Of a DNA stretch of 64,000 bases, positions 59,957 to 64,000 are shown in pieces. Position 1 is the first letter of the stretch, and each line of letters opens with the position of its first letter. The DNA is from Congeria kusceri (taxonomy: Eukaryota > Mollusca > Bivalvia > Myida > Dreissenidae). The notes under the pieces are model-generated. The model ran no database searches and was not told the origin of the DNA. It worked only from the letters and a program-made list of their open reading frames with translations. The stretch spans positions 727,001 through 791,000 of the forward strand of contig JAPFQT010000039.1 of the NCBI GenBank assembly GCA_027627225.1. The letters are read 5' to 3'. The translations under genes were made by a program, and so were the position numbers.

Positions 59957-62900
59957 TGTCCCGTAAATGACAACGTCATGTCCCGTATGTTACAAACTAT
60001 CATAGTAATTATCTGTACTCGCATCAGTACTAAAACTCACAATAAAACATGGCTAAAACACATTTCTCTAAAGAATAAAACTGCGATCATTGTCTTTTGA
60101 ACGTTAGTTTTAATTGACCAAAACTAGTTTATATAATATCGTTGCCTTGACGATTATGATATTAAAAGAAAATACAAATCTATATCGTTATTCTCTGGAA
60201 TGTATTTCCTTGAAATACAAGATATATTTAATCAATTTTTATGTGTTAAAGCTTTTTATGAAACACACTATTTTGAACACTAAAACTATACGTCACAAAT
60301 AAATTCGTGACGCACTGTCCCGTAAGTTATACTTGTATAACACTCTTATCATACGTCAGTTATTTCGAAATCATCTGAAGTATTTCGTCATCGAACGTAA
60401 ACATTCGTCCTGATTTGCTTGTTGGGACTGGATGTTCGATCAATCGAACGATATCAGCTGTCTTCACCCAGACTTTATCTTCGGCTACTGACCATTTGTA
60501 TGTCCCCTTGCTTTTTCCGCACTCAGTCATAAACGAAATGTGTGTTGTTTTGTCTTCATCGCAGACCTCAATTACCTTTCCGATGTAGCACTTTGTATCA
60601 TACATGGCAACAACAAGTTGATTTAAACCAATTTCCTTGTGACTGCTGCCCTTTCTATCTTCAGATAACTGATCAGTTGCTGTACTTTCTGTTGCCACAT
60701 TCTCGGCTGTTGCTGTTACTGTTTCATTGGCTTGATCTTCCATCGTTTCAGATTCATTAGAATTTCGACCGTGTTTGTTTTGTCTGCTTTGCGTACTACG
60801 TACTATAGCACCTATCGATGTGCATTCTTTTGCTTCACTGTTGGTGTTAACTATTTCACATACCTGATCTTCGATCCTTTCCGATCCATTGAATTTTCTA
60901 CCTTCTTGTGGTTTGTCTCCTTTGACATCAAGTGTGCGCTCTTCCCATAAACACGCCGACTTAAGATTGAAGGATCCATTGAAGCAATCATTGCACGCAC
61001 AGGAAGTATTTCTTACTGCTATCTTTCCATCTTCAGCCCCCACAACTGCATGTACTTTCATAGATCCTTTTACTGGTTTTATTTGGCTGTTTCGTTTGTC
61101 AACATTTATTTTAGTTATGTTGTAATCCTCTTCTGATACAAGTTCATAGCGAATTCCTTGTTGGTTCTGTGTTGCCCATGAATAAAAATCTGTAGCGTCT
61201 TGTATCAGAGCTTTCCCCTGTTTCACTGCATTGTCGGCATTTCGTTTTGTTGTCCCCCCAATTCCATCACAGGGGCCTTTTCCGTGGCCACTTTCAAAGT
61301 AATGCCACGATGCGTGTATTCCGTATTCAACAGGAAATCTGCTCACTAGGTCGAATATGGTCTTGTTCCTGTATTGAGATGATGGCGAGTCTGTCCAAAA
61401 ATGAACAGCCTTCAGGTTTGGAAGAAGTGTCTTAACTATTTTCATCAGACTGTTTATGATGCATATCACCATTGTAGCATTGTGATTTAGAACTTCGGAT
61501 ACATGTACATAGCTTACATGTTTTAATTCTTCAGACTCCCCTCGGTAGTAAATAACGGCGGGATGAAGTGTAACCATGCTACTGTTCCAATACGCTGATT
61601 GGATTTCTTCAAGAGTATTGCAACTATAGTTTTCTGAAAAATCCATCTGGATTAATACCTGCTCCTTTGGTAGATTTTCTTTCATTTTACTGACTGCGCT
61701 GTACTGACTCTTAACTCTCTGTATATGGCCCTCAAACTCTTGAAAGGTTTCCAACATCATTTTAACAAACACAACTTTGGGTTTCTGAACTTCAACTACA
61801 CGTTGTTTCTCTTTGCCATTCGGAAGCTTCACTCTTTTCCATTGTTGAAACTTAACGTCTTCGCCTTCGTTTGGTATCTTTTCAAGCATCTCATTCAATG
61901 AGGCTCTACTGACTTTGTACATTTCTACAAACTTATCTGGATTTGTACAGCTTGTAACATTCAAGCATTTCAGTGATCTCAGTAAGAAGCAGAAGTTCTG
62001 GTGTTTAGAACAAAGACAAACACTTCGAGACGTGAAATTCACTAAGCTTATGTACTTAGGCCGTGCTTTATGGAATGTAGTTCTGGAAACCTTGATATCC
62101 GATTCTGCATTGAACTTTAAGTGCAAGTTGTACATGTAATCATTTAGCACTCTCTTTTGTATCTTCCCGCTGTCACCCTTTACTGCATCAGATTTCCCCG
62201 GTAGTTGTCTTGAATTGTCATCACGTTCTAGGAATCCAACTATCTTGTCGTTCACTCGCTTCCTAATGTCATCAAGTCTCTTCCTCTTTACATGTACCAC
62301 ATTCTTGTTCGAAACTGTTTTCCTTCTGTTAAGGGTAGTGACCTTTTCTAGTGTGCTTTTTAATCTATACTTCTTAATTACCTTTCCTGAAGCAACTCTA
62401 TGAACAATCTGTGCTTTTTCAGAATTTCCTTCTTGAGCATTCTTAGCGGTCTTTATTTCTTCTGACAAACATTCACCCAGTATAAGCTTCTTTCGAACTT
62501 CAGGAACATCTTTCGGGTTAATTCCAGACCGTTTCAAGAGAGTGTCACTTTTGCTTTTGGGGGTGTTTGCAATGCCCACTCTATTTTCACACCGTTGAAG
62601 TCGTTTCTGGGCATTTTTGAGCTTTTTCTTCAACTCTTCAGTCTTATTCTGTAGAGTCTCTATGGTTCTATAAGACCTTGCTAAGGCTCTTGATGCTCTC
62701 TTTCTGCCACGTTCAGACGCTCTGCTCCTATTCACAAATGGCATTTTCACAGTCATCAATGCATCAGATGAACTTAAAACAGCATTGTCACTTGTCGATG
62801 GCTGTTCAGTATCATTGGATGAAGGATTTACATTATCAATACTTGCCTCCTGCTCTTGGTTCTGCCGTTTTCGCTTATTTCTGAATTTGGCCTGTCTTAT

Positions 62901-63939
62901 TTTGTTGAGTTCTCTCTTCCTTTGTTGAGTTTCATCGTCCAAATCGGATATAGGAACAAAGTATTCCCTCACTCGTTCTCTTTCAGCCTTCAGCCATCTG
63001 TCTCCGAGCTGTTCTTTCTTTCTCTGTCGATATTCGCGCATGCGCTGTGACTTTGATTTCGCCATGCTGCATAATATGTTATGTGTGTATTAAAACAAAG
63101 CAAACCTGCTTAATTAATGGTTAATTAAAAGTAATCGTTTGTGAAAATCTGTGTTAACAACTTTGTTTCTTTCAATAACATACGGGACGAAACCGCATAA
63201 CATACGGGACGGATATTAGAATGGTGTCTCTATAACTATACTTGTCTTTAATGCTTTGCTGATTTACAGGTTGCGTTTAATATATCATTGATAAAAATAT
63301 TTCATCAACATTATAATATTATGCTTTTTTCATGGAGACATATTTGCAATCAAAATATTTTATATATGCAACTCAGAATATTTAGTAAACAGGCCAAACA
63401 CTTTAGAGCGTATTATTCTTGTGTTAACGTACATATAAGTGTTTGTTGCTTCAATTCAGTGAAATAAACCCCCTGTTCACAAATAACGTATAATTAAAGC
63501 GTATCTAATTTATTAATTTGCTCATTCTTCGCAAATGAATCTTGCAAGTTTATAATATAACATACGGGACATTTTCGAATAACATACGGGACATGCCTTT
63601 ATGACTAAAGCATTTAATTTTGCGAAACAAGAAAAAGCATTTAAAATACTCCTTTTTAAATGCATTATAAACCTGCTTAAAAAAAACACATAAATTACGC
63701 ACAAACATATAATAAACCAACCGATGCTTACCTTTCTGATGATCAGTATTTAATTTTATTTTGCCCACATGGTTATACGTTGAAAATATTACTTCAATGG
63801 CGGGCTTTAACTTTTATTTTCATCCGGGTAAGTTGCCAGAGATGAATTTAACCTAAAGTGATAATTTATAGGAAACAAAATAACCGATTGTGCTCATTTC
63901 TAACATCTACATGCCCCGTACGTTATGTCTCGTACGTTA
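59957..63939 (-). mobile_element. DNA transposon with subterminal 13 bp repeats
   Basis: A single intact 901-codon gene is flanked by a repeated 13 bp motif. On the left, GTCCCGTATGTTA-type copies lie at 59958-59970 (variant), 59980-59992 and 60317-60329. On the right, the complement TAACATACGGGAC lies at 63176-63188, 63198-63210, 63558-63570 and 63580-63592. A last pair in forward orientation is at 63913-63925 and 63927-63939 (GCCCCGTACGTTA, GTCTCGTACGTTA). Opposite orientation on the two sides fits subterminal transposase-binding sites. The ends and target-site duplication were not seen, and the element may run past the window. Confidence 0.65.
60360..63065 (-). CDS. Putative RNase H-fold (DDE-like) transposase, 901 aa, intact
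   Basis: One uninterrupted frame from ATG at 63065 (context GCAGCATGG) to the stop at 60360. Residues 1-75 are very basic (QRMREYRQRKKEQLGDRW; KFRNKRKRQ), and 120-160 is a basic coiled coil. A Cys/His cluster lies at 350-373 (VCLCSKHQNFCF ... CLNVTSC). The core follows: IQMDFSENYSC (Asp475), VHFWTDSPSSQYRNK (Asp559) and WHYFESGHGKGPCDGIGGTT (Glu591/His594, Asp600). These are the likely catalytic acidic residues of an RNase H fold. CACNDC is at 689-694. Residues 812-885 (VVAMYDTKCYIGKVIEV ... YKWSVAEDKVWVKTADIV) look like a Tudor/SH3-barrel reader. The flanking motif arrays support a transposase role; a domesticated host protein is the alternative. The intact frame suggests recent activity. 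I do not know a named superfamily for it. Confidence 0.75.
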   Translation of the reverse strand: MAKSKSQRMREYRQRKKEQLGDRWLKAERERVREYFVPISDLDDETQQRKRELNKIRQAKFRNKRKRQNQEQEASIDNVNPSSNDTEQPSTSDNAVLSSSDALMTVKMPFVNRSRASERGRKRASRALARSYRTIETLQNKTEELKKKLKNAQKRLQRCENRVGIANTPKSKSDTLLKRSGINPKDVPEVRKKLILGECLSEEIKTAKNAQEGNSEKAQIVHRVASGKVIKKYRLKSTLEKVTTLNRRKTVSNKNVVHVKRKRLDDIRKRVNDKIVGFLERDDNSRQLPGKSDAVKGDSGKIQKRVLNDYMYNLHLKFNAESDIKVSRTTFHKARPKYISLVNFTSRSVCLCSKHQNFCFLLRSLKCLNVTSCTNPDKFVEMYKVSRASLNEMLEKIPNEGEDVKFQQWKRVKLPNGKEKQRVVEVQKPKVVFVKMMLETFQEFEGHIQRVKSQYSAVSKMKENLPKEQVLIQMDFSENYSCNTLEEIQSAYWNSSMVTLHPAVIYYRGESEELKHVSYVHVSEVLNHNATMVICIINSLMKIVKTLLPNLKAVHFWTDSPSSQYRNKTIFDLVSRFPVEYGIHASWHYFESGHGKGPCDGIGGTTKRNADNAVKQGKALIQDATDFYSWATQNQQGIRYELVSEEDYNITKINVDKRNSQIKPVKGSMKVHAVVGAEDGKIAVRNTSCACNDCFNGSFNLKSACLWEERTLDVKGDKPQEGRKFNGSERIEDQVCEIVNTNSEAKECTSIGAIVRSTQSRQNKHGRNSNESETMEDQANETVTATAENVATESTATDQLSEDRKGSSHKEIGLNQLVVAMYDTKCYIGKVIEVCDEDKTTHISFMTECGKSKGTYKWSVAEDKVWVKTADIVRLIEHPVPTSKSGRMFTFDDEILQMISK

Positions 63940-64000
63940 CGACCAATGTTTTCTTCCGGCTTCATTCTGTTTCGGAAATTTACGCTATCCTACTTCAGTA
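63066..64000. other. Upstream region of the 901-codon gene
   Basis: Presumed promoter side of the transposase gene, carrying six of the nine motif copies. AT-rich; small open frames (63522-63768) have no recognisable content. GGGTAAGTTGCC at 63826 resembles the motif of the 39 kb repeat. Confidence 0.4.

Noticed and set aside
60542..63050. Plus-strand frames opposite the 901-codon ORF
   Set aside because: Short antisense shadows of the long minus-strand gene.
63826..63840. GGGTAAGTTGCCAGA as another subterminal motif
   Set aside because: Matches the 39 kb motif only in its first half; single copy, so could be chance.

Overview
The window looks like gene-poor, AT-rich, repeat-dense animal nuclear DNA. 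The coding remains are almost all from mobile elements: two long non-LTR retrotransposons, two short LINE fragments, a Helentron-type rolling-circle element and a large DNA transposon. Around them are many microsatellites, minisatellites and dispersed repeats. There is nothing prokaryotic (no operons, ribosome binding sites or CRISPR). The mix of a 2A-carrying CR1-like LINE, a Helentron with an endonuclease domain and short dispersed repeats with phrases such as 'caagggccataactct' is what I would expect of a bivalve mollusc. That assignment is an inference; no host marker gene fixes the species.

Layout. 1-19 kb: no convincing host gene; a LINE C-terminal fragment (1.2-1.6 kb), a diverged duplication (3.8-4.9 / 5.5-6.4 kb), a very long (TA)n tract (7.0-7.26 kb), a four-copy ~115 bp repeat (8.0-8.5 kb), TGA/GAT microsatellites (9.0-9.7 kb), two related ACGT-rich repeat loci (14.3 and 16.2 kb) and a large hairpin (17.36-17.52 kb). 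19.4-23.3 kb: a CR1-like LINE on the minus strand with an AP-type endonuclease, a reverse transcriptase and a C-terminal zinc knuckle. It has two in-frame stops and one frameshift, and a canonical 2A ribosome-skipping motif sits between a hydrophobic N-terminus and the endonuclease. 24.1-24.7 and 46.6-47.05 kb: two decayed copies of one unrecognised gene. 25.4-27.8 kb: a tandem duplication, one copy of which carries a repeat with short inverted ends.

28.25-31.4 kb (minus): a four-exon gene whose reading frame and splice sites are all intact, predicted to encode a 278-residue RPA-like OB-fold protein. It lies co-oriented just downstream of 31.5-38.4 kb (minus), a broken Helentron with N-terminal region, HUH Rep, Pif1-like helicase and EEP endonuclease. 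A 5'-truncated LINE is nested in it at about 36.1-37.16 kb. 39.2-39.9 kb: a 356 bp tandem duplication. 40.67-40.94 kb: three CACGTG boxes. 41.65-42.17 kb: a 34 bp minisatellite. 43.3-43.9 kb: a processed pseudogene of ribosomal protein L5 (eL18/uL18 family member RPL5). 48.7-49.96 kb: a 54 bp minisatellite open on both strands. 51.1 kb: a tRNA-like SINE head. 53.9-58.57 kb (plus): a second, heavily decayed LINE with ORF1, endonuclease, RT and zinc knuckle.

59.9-63.94 kb holds the most striking intact unit: a 901-residue uninterrupted ORF (minus), apparently an RNase H-fold/DDE-like transposase with Cys clusters and a Tudor-like C-terminus. It is flanked on both sides by nine copies of a 13 bp motif (GTCCCGTATGTTA and its complement), in opposite orientations on the two sides apart from the outermost right pair. 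This resembles a transposon with subterminal transposase-binding repeats. Related motifs appear in the 39 kb duplication.
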